Shown here in pieces: positions 24,569 through 32,090 of a DNA stretch of 46,749 nucleotides. Both the position numbers and the translations under genes were made by a program. The notes under the pieces are model-generated. The model searched no databases. It saw nothing but the letters and a program-made list of their open reading frames with translations, and was not told the DNA's origin. Location: NCBI GenBank assembly GCA_017456765.1, contig JAFTIR010000036.1, forward strand, positions 1 to 46,749. Reading direction: 5' to 3'. Position 1 is the first letter of the stretch. The number at the start of each line of letters is the position of its first letter. This stretch comes from Clostridia bacterium (GTDB taxonomy: Bacteria > Bacillota > Clostridia > Oscillospirales > CAG-382).

Positions 24569-25711
24569 ATGCAAAGATTTAAACTAAAAACAGATATTAT
24601 TTTCGGACAAAATGCGCTTGAGGCACTCAAGACGGTAAAAGCAAAAAATGTGGTAGTATTTACCGATAAGTTTTTAACCGAAAACGGAACTGCCGACAGA
24701 ATAAAGTCTCTTTTAACCTCCTGCGAAAATGTTAGCATCTATTCGGATGTTATTCCCGACCCGCCGGTTGAAACGGTGGCAAGCGGACTTTCGTTCCTTA
24801 TGGAAAATGAGATAGACCTTGTTGTAGCAGTTGGCGGTGGCTCGGCAATAGACGCGGCAAAAGGAACCGTTTTTGTTGCAAGAAAGCATACGGGAAAGAA
24901 TATCAGACTCATTGCCATTCCCACAACAAGCGGAACGGGCTCTGAGGTTACTGAGTTTGCCGTAATTTCCGACAGACAGGCAGGAAAGAAGATACCCCTT
25001 GTTGATGAGGAAATGCTCCCCGAAATGGCAATTCTGTCCTGTGAGCTTACAGCGAGTGTTCCCCCGATGGTTACGGCAGATACAGGCTTTGATGTTCTGA
25101 CACACGCCCTTGAAGCGTATATTTCAAAGAACGCCAATGAATTTTCCGATGCCTTGGCTGAAAAGGCGGTAGAGCTTTGGGCAGAGTATATTGTGCCTGC
25201 ATACAAGAACGGAAATGATATGGTGGCAAGAGAAAAGATGCACACGGCTTCCTGCCTTGCAGGTATTGCCTTCAATGAAGCAGGTCTTGGTGTAAACCAC
25301 TCCATTGCACACGCACTCGGTGCACATTTCCATATACCCCACGGCAGAGCAAATGCCATGCTTCTCCCTCATGTGCTTCGTTACAACACAGAGCTTGATA
25401 TAAAATTCTGTGTAAAGAATGCAAATGCCACAGCAGACAAGCTTGAAGGTCTTGCAAGACGACTCGGCTATCCCGGAAATTCCCCCGATGTCGGTGTGCG
25501 TAACATGATTCATAAAATCAAGGAATATCAGCGCTGGCTGAATATCCCCACAACCCTCGGCGAAGCGGGAGTTACGATAGACCAATATAAAAAGGCAAAG
25601 CAGCACATTATTGAAAGTGCCATTGCCGATGCTTGCAGTGCGACAAATCCGAGAGAGGTCAATGCAAAGGGCATTGAGGAAATCCTCGACAAAATTGATA
25701 TATTTATTTGA
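24569..25711 (+). CDS. Iron-type alcohol dehydrogenase (PduQ/FucO-like)
   Basis: A 380-residue group III alcohol dehydrogenase. The NAD-binding GGGSAIDAAK motif is near residue 90. Metal ligands lie in DVLTHALEAY and in the GVNHSIAHALGAHFHIPHGRANA stretch near residue 245-265. In this setting it could reduce lactaldehyde to 1,2-propanediol (FucO role) or propanal to 1-propanol (PduQ role), regenerating NAD+. No encapsulation extension is present; the protein begins straight in the fold, so it may act outside the shell or bind shell proteins differently. It is the last gene of the cluster, ending in a strong terminator. Confidence 0.93.
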   Translation: MQRFKLKTDIIFGQNALEALKTVKAKNVVVFTDKFLTENGTADRIKSLLTSCENVSIYSDVIPDPPVETVASGLSFLMENEIDLVVAVGGGSAIDAAKGTVFVARKHTGKNIRLIAIPTTSGTGSEVTEFAVISDRQAGKKIPLVDEEMLPEMAILSCELTASVPPMVTADTGFDVLTHALEAYISKNANEFSDALAEKAVELWAEYIVPAYKNGNDMVAREKMHTASCLAGIAFNEAGLGVNHSIAHALGAHFHIPHGRANAMLLPHVLRYNTELDIKFCVKNANATADKLEGLARRLGYPGNSPDVGVRNMIHKIKEYQRWLNIPTTLGEAGVTIDQYKKAKQHIIESAIADACSATNPREVNAKGIEEILDKIDIFI

Positions 25712-25719
25712 ATGACAAA

Positions 25720-25755
25720 TCCCCGACTGCCTTTTGCGGTAGTCGGGGACCGTTT
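25720..25755 (+). terminator. Terminator of the microcompartment operon
   Basis: CCCCGACTGCC (25721-25731) and GGTAGTCGGGG form an 11-bp stem with a TTTTGC loop, followed by a moderately T-rich tail. Confidence 0.75.
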
Positions 25756-25865
25756 GTTATGCGATTGATGTTATTTAATTTATGATATTATGCCCCGTGA
25801 ATCGGGAGTCGAGCCTCTCGACAAGCACCCGAAAGGGTGCTTTTAGTATTATTTCAATGTTGTCC

Positions 25866-26008
25866 TGACAGCCTCCCTCCGAGAGGGAGGTGGATTTGCC
25901 ATAGGCAAAGACGGTGGGAGCCTGCGTAGTAACCGATGGTGTATAACCCAAAGACGACGCACTCTCCCTCAGTCAGCTTCCGCTGACAGCTCCCTCCCGG
26001 AGGGAGCC
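25866..26008. repeat. MITE-like intergenic repeat with inverted GAGGGAGG ends
   Basis: The left end hairpin is CCTCCCTC-CGA-GAGGGAGG (25872-25890) and the right end is GCTCCCTCCCGGAGGGAGC (25989-26007), with a CAGTCAGCTTCCGCTGACAG hairpin before it. Total is about 140 bases with no gene. It resembles small non-coding repeats scattered in gut Firmicute genomes, by recollection only. It fills part of the 384-base gap between the microcompartment cluster and the minus-strand VOC gene. Confidence 0.6.
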
Positions 26009-26095
26009 ATAAAACGCATGGAAAAGAATTGTTGATATGAAAAGAAACATATAGGAACTCTGCTTGTATTTGTTTGATAAATTGGAATTTGTTGA

Positions 26096-26458
26096 TTACA
26101 TCGGTGTTCCTACTTCAATTAAGTTCCCATCCAAATCGTAGAATCGGATTACTCGTTGTCCCCAACTGTGTGTCATAAGACGATTTACATATTCGATTGA
26201 GGGGTATAATCTTTCTAACTTTTCAATAAACGCCTCAATATCTTGTTCTTCAAAATACAATTCACATGAATGATTCTTTGGAATAATATCTTTGTGTAAA
26301 AATCTTTTCCATATTTTCTCGTCTTGAAGAACAAGACCATCAGTTAAAATCATATTGCCGTCGTTGTCAAGCACCAGTTCTATACCAAACAAGTCGTGAT
26401 AGAATTTTCTCGATTTTTCAATGTCTTTAACAACAATCAGAATATTCTTCAATTTCAT
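26096..26458 (-). CDS. VOC (glyoxalase/bleomycin-resistance fold) family protein
   Basis: A 120-residue vicinal-oxygen-chelate protein with the classic MKLKNILIVVKDIEKSRKFYHDLFGIEL opening and a second beta-alpha-beta-beta unit ending RVIRFYDLDGNLIEVG. Family members bind metals and act as glyoxalases, dioxygenases or resistance proteins; the substrate here is not recognisable. GGAGA precedes the ATG. It follows HydF on the same strand with a 43-base gap. A link to aldehyde handling by the nearby cluster is tempting but unsupported. Confidence 0.85.
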   Translation of the reverse strand: MKLKNILIVVKDIEKSRKFYHDLFGIELVLDNDGNMILTDGLVLQDEKIWKRFLHKDIIPKNHSCELYFEEQDIEAFIEKLERLYPSIEYVNRLMTHSWGQRVIRFYDLDGNLIEVGTPM

Positions 26459-26501
26459 AGCATTTCTCCGTCAAATTCAATTTTATAGCACAGATAAACT
26501 C

Positions 26502-27677
26502 TTACAACATCTCAATACTTCTACTGAGTATCCCATTTATATGTGCAATAGTTGTACCATAATTTGTAAAGGGCACATTCTGATATTCAGCCTGCTTTCT
26601 TCTGCGGATAATCTCACGCTCTGTCAGCATACAGCCGCCGCAGTGGATAACAAGGTCAAATCCCGACAAATCCTCGGGGAAGTTCGAGCCTTGTGTAAAG
26701 ACAAATTCAACATCTTTTTTGCAGTAGTTCTTTATCCAGCCGGGGAGCTTTACCGTACCTATGTCCTCGCACTGTCTGTGGTGAGTGCAGCCCTCGGATA
26801 TGAGAATTCTGCTTCCGTCGCAAAGAGCGTCAAGGGTTTTTGCACCTTTTACAGCAGTATCTAAAAAGCCTTTGTACCTTGCCATAAGAATCGAAAAAGA
26901 TGTAAGTGGAATTTCACGAGGGACAATTTTCATAACCTTGCCGAAAACCTGGCTGTCGGTAATTACAAGCTTTGGTGTTCTGCCAATGCTCTCAAGGGTA
27001 TGTGCAAGACTTGTTTCCTTGACTACCATAATTTCTGCACCCACATCAAGCCCGTCGCGGATAACCTGTTGTTGCGGCAGGATAATTCTGCCCTTGGGAG
27101 CTGAGGAATCTATGGGTACAACTAAAATTACAAGGTCATTTCCCTCTACTAAATCTGAAATAATGGGCTTTTCGGGAGCGACTGTCTTTGACAGCACCTT
27201 TGCCATAAGACCTTTAAGCTCGTCAATTCCCTTGTTTTCCACAGCACTTGTATAAACCGCATTTTCTTCAAGGGGAATTTCCTTGTCAGCACCGTCTGCC
27301 TTGTTGTAGGCAATGACGTGAGGTATGCCCCTGTTTCTGAACATCTCAAGAAGTGTGGTGTCGGTGTCGGAAAGCCCATCCTTTGCGCTTGATACAAGCA
27401 CTGCAAGGTCGCACTTTGCAATTATTTCTTTTGTTTTCTTTATTCTTTGCTCGCCTAAAATGCTGCAGTCGTCAAAACCTGGAGTGTCTATTATCACCAC
27501 AGGACCGAAGGGCAAAAGCTCCATTGCTTTCATTACAGGGTCGGTCGTTGTACCCGAAACGGGGGAGACGATGGACAGAGGCTGATTTGTGACAGCATTT
27601 ACAAGGCTTGACTTGCCTGCGTTTGTCGAGCCGAAAAATCCGATATGGGAACGGTTTGCGTTTGGTGTGTTGTTCAT
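26502..27677 (-). CDS. hydF: [FeFe]-hydrogenase maturation GTPase HydF
   Basis: A 391-residue HydF that scaffolds the 2Fe subcluster before transfer to HydA. The GTPase domain has G1 GSTNAGKSSL, a GTTTDP switch, DTPGFDD and NKADG motifs. The iron-sulfur domain has EGCTHHRQCEDIG and HCGGCM, which supply the cluster ligands characteristic of HydF. The ATG at 27677 is preferred (AGAGGGTG upstream); an earlier ATG at 27701 has no ribosome site. HydE, HydG and hydrogenase genes are not in the window. Its presence implies hydrogen metabolism, a natural electron outlet in a fermenter. Confidence 0.95.
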   Translation of the reverse strand: MNNTPNANRSHIGFFGSTNAGKSSLVNAVTNQPLSIVSPVSGTTTDPVMKAMELLPFGPVVIIDTPGFDDCSILGEQRIKKTKEIIAKCDLAVLVSSAKDGLSDTDTTLLEMFRNRGIPHVIAYNKADGADKEIPLEENAVYTSAVENKGIDELKGLMAKVLSKTVAPEKPIISDLVEGNDLVILVVPIDSSAPKGRIILPQQQVIRDGLDVGAEIMVVKETSLAHTLESIGRTPKLVITDSQVFGKVMKIVPREIPLTSFSILMARYKGFLDTAVKGAKTLDALCDGSRILISEGCTHHRQCEDIGTVKLPGWIKNYCKKDVEFVFTQGSNFPEDLSGFDLVIHCGGCMLTEREIIRRRKQAEYQNVPFTNYGTTIAHINGILSRSIEML

Positions 27678-27783
27678 GAAAATCTGACACCCTCTCTTCA
27701 TGTTATAGTTAAAGTATAAACCCTGCTTGTGAAATAGGTGTGAATACGGAGATATAAAATTCTATGTAAATTTTCTTTTTTTA

Positions 27784-27812
27784 TTGACAATAAAGGGGAT
27801 TTGTGCTAAAAT
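27784..27812 (+). promoter_or_regulatory. Sigma-A promoter of the carbohydrate locus
   Basis: TTGACA at 27784-27789, 17-base spacer, TAAAAT at 27807-27812, reading toward the MFS transporter. Confidence 0.78.
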
Positions 27813-27855
27813 TCTATGCGGATAAAAAATAATGTTTCCTTTTGGAGGCGAAGAC

Positions 27856-29109
27856 ATGAAAATCAATCTTACAAAGGAAGAAAAGGCGAGTTATACACTC
27901 TTTGTTGTGTGCTGGCTTGTGTATGCAATAGTATGTATGACCAAAAACGCCTTTGGTGCATCAATTGCATCGATTGTAGGGGAGGGACTTTTCACAAAAT
28001 CCCTTGCAGGAACAATCAATGCAGGATACTATGTTTTCTACGGCGGAGCGCAGCTTCTCTTAGCGGGGCTTGTGGATAAAATTTCACCCGTAAAGCTCAT
28101 AAACACGGCACTTATCGGTGCGCTTATCTCAATGGCAGGCTTTGCGGTTGCGGACAATTTCTGGGTAATGCTGGTACTTTGGAGCATAACGGGTCTTTTG
28201 CAATTTGCCATATGGCCTGCAGTAATCAGAATTATTGCGCAGTATCTGCTCCCCGACCACAGAAGCAAAGCTATGGTATACATGGCGTTTGCCTACTGTA
28301 CGGGTATGCTGTTAAATTACGCTTCGGCATCAGTTATCCTTAAGGTTGCAAATTGGAGAATGATTTTCTACATATTCTTCGGCATTATAATTGTTACCAT
28401 GCTTGTGTGGATTGTTGTTACAAGAAAAACCTTCCCGATTCTTGAGACTCAGACAAAGCTCGAGGAAAAGAATGCAGGGCAGGTCAAGGAAAAGCCTCAG
28501 GGTACATGGAAGGTGTTCTTTGCAAGCGGAATCGTATTTTTGCTTGTTCCGTCGCTTGTGCGTACAATGATGGACATGGGCGTAAAATCCTGGGTACCCA
28601 CAATGATTACCGAAAACTATGCGGTATCCCCCAGCTTTGCAAGTATGCTGACAACAATTCTTCTTCTTGTAAACCTTAGCGGAATATATATAGTAAACGC
28701 AGTTTATCCGAAGTACATAAAAAGCGAGGCTGTATGCTTTGGACTTTGCTTTGTTGTAGCTTTCCCCTTTATGCTCATGCTGCTTCTTATAGGAAAGATT
28801 CCCGTAGGAGTTGTTGTTCTTCTTCTGACACTCTTTACAACCTTTATGTATTCGGGACATCAGCTTATAAATGTTATCATCCCCTCAAAGTTTGCTCGGT
28901 TCAATCTTACGGGCGGCGTTGCTTCAATACTCAATGCCGTAGCATCCTTTGGTGCGGTTGCGGCAAACTTCGGCAACGGCTACCTTGCAGACCATTTCGG
29001 TTGGACGGTAACGATTATTGTGTGGAATTGCATGGCGGTTCTTGCGGCAATCTTTGCATTTTTGTCTGTAAGACGCTGGAACAGATTTATAAAAGGAAGT
29101 GGAGAATAA
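27856..29109 (+). CDS. MFS transporter, organophosphate:phosphate antiporter-like
   Basis: A 417-residue integral membrane protein with about twelve helices and a cytoplasmic loop near residue 200 (LEEKNAGQVKEKPQ). The early YYVFYGGAQLLLAGLVDKISPVKLI region and general layout recall GlpT/UhpT-type permeases of the major facilitator superfamily. GGAGG lies eight bases before the ATG at 27856. The next gene starts one base past the stop. In a locus with GH130 and GH43-like proteins it probably imports a mannoside or other oligosaccharide, though the OPA relation would suggest a sugar phosphate. Substrate is unknown. Confidence 0.85.
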   Translation: MKINLTKEEKASYTLFVVCWLVYAIVCMTKNAFGASIASIVGEGLFTKSLAGTINAGYYVFYGGAQLLLAGLVDKISPVKLINTALIGALISMAGFAVADNFWVMLVLWSITGLLQFAIWPAVIRIIAQYLLPDHRSKAMVYMAFAYCTGMLLNYASASVILKVANWRMIFYIFFGIIIVTMLVWIVVTRKTFPILETQTKLEEKNAGQVKEKPQGTWKVFFASGIVFLLVPSLVRTMMDMGVKSWVPTMITENYAVSPSFASMLTTILLLVNLSGIYIVNAVYPKYIKSEAVCFGLCFVVAFPFMLMLLLIGKIPVGVVVLLLTLFTTFMYSGHQLINVIIPSKFARFNLTGGVASILNAVASFGAVAANFGNGYLADHFGWTVTIIVWNCMAVLAAIFAFLSVRRWNRFIKGSGE

Positions 29110-29110
29110 A

Positions 29111-30037
29111 ATGGAAAAGAAAGTTCAGTTTTTTATTGATGATGTTCTGTGGGTTCTTAGAGACCTGACAAGAGAAAAGCCAAAGTCTATGTTTGATAAC
29201 GCATACATGGCAATGCTAAAGAAGGCGCACGACGAGTTCGGCGTCAAGGTACAGCTCAATGTGTTTTACAGAACCTCTTTCTGGTACGGCGATGACGAAT
29301 TCTCTCTGTCGGATATGACAGACGCCTACAAAAAGGAATGGGAAGAGGCGAGCGATTGGCTGAAAATGGGCTTCCACTCAAAAGAAGAATGGCCCGACTA
29401 CCCATACATAAATGCCGACTATGACCTTGTTGACAGAAACTTCAAGCTCATAAAAGGGGAAATCGTGCGTTTTGCGGGCGAAAATTCCTTTGCAAAGAGC
29501 GTTGTTCCTCACTGGGCGCCCATAAGCCGAGAGGGGATTCAGGCACTTTATGATAACGGAATAAGAGTTGCATACGCAACCTACGGCGTAAAGGAAGAGT
29601 ATGACGGAAACGGTGCGGGGCTTCCTTACGGTCATGAATTCAGACTTCTCCACAACAGAAAAAAGGAAACGGGCATTTACAACAAGGTAACAAGAGACCT
29701 TGCCATTGCAAGAGCGCTTTGCTCCTACAACCATGTTCCCGAAGAGCAGTACATGGACTGCATGGGTAAATTCAAGACAATCAAGGACAAGGAAACGGGA
29801 ATGTGTTATACAACGGCGGCGCAGGCGGTGCTCAACCTCATTCCCCTTGACATACTTGAAAACGAGCTTGCAAAGTTCACGAGTCAGGAATATCTCAGCA
29901 TAGGCAACCATGAGCAGTATTATTACTCTGATTATTATGCTTATCAGCCTGACTACGCAGAAAAAATTTATACCATGGGAAAAGTCATGAAAGAAAACGG
30001 CTTTGAATTTATCTTTGCCGAAGATTTGCCCTGCTGA
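29111..30037 (+). CDS. NodB-like (polysaccharide deacetylase fold) protein, cytoplasmic
   Basis: A 308-residue protein with no signal peptide. The opening FFIDDVLWVLRDL has the Asp-Asp pair expected at the metal site of carbohydrate esterase 4-like barrels, GFHSKEEWPDYPY carries a possible His ligand, and PHWAPISREGIQALYDNGIRVAYATYG resembles the later barrel strands. The canonical HxxxH is not visible, so activity is uncertain. The C-terminal IGNHEQYYYSDYYAYQPDYAEKI segment is distinctive. It is tightly coupled to the transporter gene. A role in trimming an imported acetylated glycan is inference; I do not recognise a named family. Confidence 0.7.
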   Translation: MEKKVQFFIDDVLWVLRDLTREKPKSMFDNAYMAMLKKAHDEFGVKVQLNVFYRTSFWYGDDEFSLSDMTDAYKKEWEEASDWLKMGFHSKEEWPDYPYINADYDLVDRNFKLIKGEIVRFAGENSFAKSVVPHWAPISREGIQALYDNGIRVAYATYGVKEEYDGNGAGLPYGHEFRLLHNRKKETGIYNKVTRDLAIARALCSYNHVPEEQYMDCMGKFKTIKDKETGMCYTTAAQAVLNLIPLDILENELAKFTSQEYLSIGNHEQYYYSDYYAYQPDYAEKIYTMGKVMKENGFEFIFAEDLPC

Positions 30038-30053
30038 AACAAAACAAAAATGC

Positions 30054-30080
30054 AAAATCGGTGCAAAAGCACCGATTTTT
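30054..30080. terminator. Terminator between convergent genes
   Basis: AAATCGGTGC-AAAA-GCACCGATTTTTT ends the transporter/NodB-like transcript on the plus strand. An A-rich tract on the other side lets it work for the minus-strand regulator as well. Confidence 0.85.
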
Positions 30081-30901
30081 TACTGTCTTGAACTGTTGCG
30101 GTATTCTTTTGGTGTCATGTCAAGGTTTTTCTTGAATGAGTAGAAAAAATATTCGTTTGAATTAAATCCGCAAGCTGAGGCTATTTCCTTTGTTGACAAA
30201 TCGGAATTTGTCAGCATGTTACATGCTTGTCGAAGGCGAATTTTTGAAACATAGCTGTTGAAAGATATGCTGAAGGTTTTGCCGAATAAAAGCCCGAGAT
30301 GCCCCGCAGAAACATTGAATTTCTTTGCAACAGCAGCAAGGGTGAGATCGTCTTTATAATTTTTGTGAAGATACGAGGTGATGCTTTGCAAAATCTTAGG
30401 ACTGCCTTTGTCGAAAGGAGTTGAGGTAATGTGCGAGTTTCGCAGGGCGGTTATAATTATTTCATGGACAGCTCCTTTGACAGAGCATTTCCAAAACGGC
30501 GGAGCTTCAGACATTTCGCGGCGTGCGTTTTCACACCTGCGAAGGATGTTTTGTGTAGTTTCCTCGTCAAATTCACAGAGGAAAGAGCCTGCAGATGAGG
30601 AGAGTATGTTTGTAATTTCGGTATCTATATCATCGCCCGTAAAGCTAATGTTGAGAATAATTGCGTCGGAAAGGCAATAGAGCGAGTGATATCCAAGGTG
30701 TGACATAACCCATGCACTGCCGCGTTTAGCCACTCTTTTTTCTCCTGAAACAGTGTGTTCATAGGCTCCGTCAAGAACAAGCTCAAATTCGAAGTAGTCG
30801 TGCCAGTGGTTTGAAATTGAAACACCTTTTGGATGGTATCTTGTTGAAATTTCTAAATGGTCTTCGATTTGTTTTACTGTAGAATAAGCATTTGTTGACA
30901 C
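30080..30901 (-). CDS. AraC-family transcriptional regulator
   Basis: A 273-residue AraC regulator from a GTG at 30901, seven bases after GGGAG. A longer frame to 31078 would run through the divergent promoter and is rejected. The N-terminal cupin-like domain (HWHDYFEFELVLDGAYEHTVSG) binds ligand. The C terminus has two HTH units (LTLAAVAKKFNVSAGHLGLLFGKTF and STKEIASACGFNSNEYFFYSFKKNLDMTPKEYR). It is divergent from the GH130 gene and most likely activates or represses this carbohydrate locus. The -35 boxes of both promoters overlap. Confidence 0.92.
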   Translation of the reverse strand: MSTNAYSTVKQIEDHLEISTRYHPKGVSISNHWHDYFEFELVLDGAYEHTVSGEKRVAKRGSAWVMSHLGYHSLYCLSDAIILNISFTGDDIDTEITNILSSSAGSFLCEFDEETTQNILRRCENARREMSEAPPFWKCSVKGAVHEIIITALRNSHITSTPFDKGSPKILQSITSYLHKNYKDDLTLAAVAKKFNVSAGHLGLLFGKTFSISFNSYVSKIRLRQACNMLTNSDLSTKEIASACGFNSNEYFFYSFKKNLDMTPKEYRNSSRQ

Positions 30902-30932
30902 TGTGATTCTCCCATAATATTGGATTTTCTTA

Positions 30933-30997
30933 ATTATAACAGGATTTTTTGAATTTACAAGGTGCGTTTTTGTATATATAATGTAAATATACAAAAA
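30933..30997. promoter_or_regulatory. Divergent promoters with shared -35 region and 11-bp palindrome
   Basis: Plus strand: TTTACA 30954-30959, 17 bases, TATAAT 30977-30982. Minus strand: TTGTAA (30960-30955), 16 bases, TATAAT (30938-30933). The palindrome TTTTTGTATAT-N9-ATATACAAAAA (30967-30997) covers the plus -10 box. Confidence 0.75.
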
Positions 30998-31013
30998 GAA
31001 AGGTGCGACAATT

Positions 31014-32012
31014 ATGCCAAAAGTATTTCCCGAACTAAAATCATCTCCCATTATCAAAAGATACGAAAACAATCCCATACTTTCAAGACATGATGTTCCA
31101 TATGAGGCAACACTTGTTTATAATGCCGGTGTTGCAAAATATGAGGGCAAATATGTAATGATTTTCCGCGATGATGTAAGAACGGCTTATGGTGAGCTAA
31201 AGCTTAAAGGAATACACCTTGGTCTTGCGACAAGCGATGACGGTATTCATTGGAATGTAAGTCCAAAGCCATTTTTAACACAGGAACAGGTGCAGACAGA
31301 GGAAATCGAAAGATTTTATGACCCGAGACTTACCGTAATTGACGGTGAGCTTTATATGTGCTTTGCCATTGATACAAAACACGGACTTCGCGGCGGAATT
31401 GGTAAAATACATGACCTTGACAGGCTTGAAATTCTTTCAATGACAGTGCCCGATAACAGAAACATGGTGCTTTTTCCCGAAAAGATAGGTGGAATGTATG
31501 CGAGACTGGAAAGACCCATGCCCATATATTCGAGAGGTAAAGACCGATTTGACACATGGTTTTCTGCTTCTCCTGACCTTAAATTCTGGGGAGAAAGCAG
31601 GCTTGTCCTGGGCGTTGAGAATGTACCCTTTGCAAATGACAAGGTAGGACCTGCGGCACCTCCCGTTAAGACGGAAAAGGGTTGGCTTACAACCTTCCAT
31701 GCTGTGGATATTGACTATTCGAGAGGCAAGAACGGCTGGGAGGAAAAATGGCAGAAAAGATATACGGCAGGCATTATGTTGCTTGACAAAGAAGATCCGT
31801 CAAAGATAATAGGCATGTATAAAGAGCCGCTTCTGAGTCCTGAAACCGAATATGAAGTTGACGAGGGCATAAGACAGAATGTAATATTCCCCGGCGGAAT
31901 GATACTCGAGGACAGCGGTGAAGTGAAAATTTACTACGGTGCTGCTGATACGGTTGAGTGTGTTGCAATGGCACATGTCGATGATTTGCTCAAATTGTGT
32001 CTTGAAAAGTAG
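31014..32012 (+). CDS. GH130 family beta-mannoside phosphorylase
   Basis: A 332-residue five-blade propeller protein of glycoside hydrolase family 130, most of which phosphorolyse beta-mannosidic bonds to alpha-mannose 1-phosphate. Recognisable segments are YENNPILSRHDVPYEATLVYNAGVAKYEGKYVMIFRDD, RFYDPRLTVIDGELYMCFA and NVIFPGGMILEDSGEVKIYYGAADT. The length and short N terminus suggest the mannooligosaccharide or mannosyl-N-acetylglucosamine/glucose phosphorylase subgroups; which one is not decidable. It has its own promoter with a palindromic operator and is followed by a separately promoted GH43-like gene and a phosphohexomutase that could take up the sugar 1-phosphate. Confidence 0.9.
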   Translation: MPKVFPELKSSPIIKRYENNPILSRHDVPYEATLVYNAGVAKYEGKYVMIFRDDVRTAYGELKLKGIHLGLATSDDGIHWNVSPKPFLTQEQVQTEEIERFYDPRLTVIDGELYMCFAIDTKHGLRGGIGKIHDLDRLEILSMTVPDNRNMVLFPEKIGGMYARLERPMPIYSRGKDRFDTWFSASPDLKFWGESRLVLGVENVPFANDKVGPAAPPVKTEKGWLTTFHAVDIDYSRGKNGWEEKWQKRYTAGIMLLDKEDPSKIIGMYKEPLLSPETEYEVDEGIRQNVIFPGGMILEDSGEVKIYYGAADTVECVAMAHVDDLLKLCLEK

Positions 32013-32029
32013 AAAAAATCCTTTTTTTC

Positions 32030-32058
32030 TTGACATATCAAAACGGGTGCTTTATAAT
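32030..32058 (+). promoter_or_regulatory. Sigma-A promoter of GH43-like gene
   Basis: TTGACA at 32030-32035, 17-base spacer, TATAAT at 32053-32058, 32 bases before the ATG. Confidence 0.85.
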
Positions 32059-32090
32059 TAAGAAAAAATGAGTAAAGGTAGATAAAACAA

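Noticed and set aside
30902..31078. Longer AraC protein with an N-terminal membrane segment
   Set aside because: The extension runs through both divergent promoters and the palindrome, and a GTG with GGGAG gives a family-typical start.
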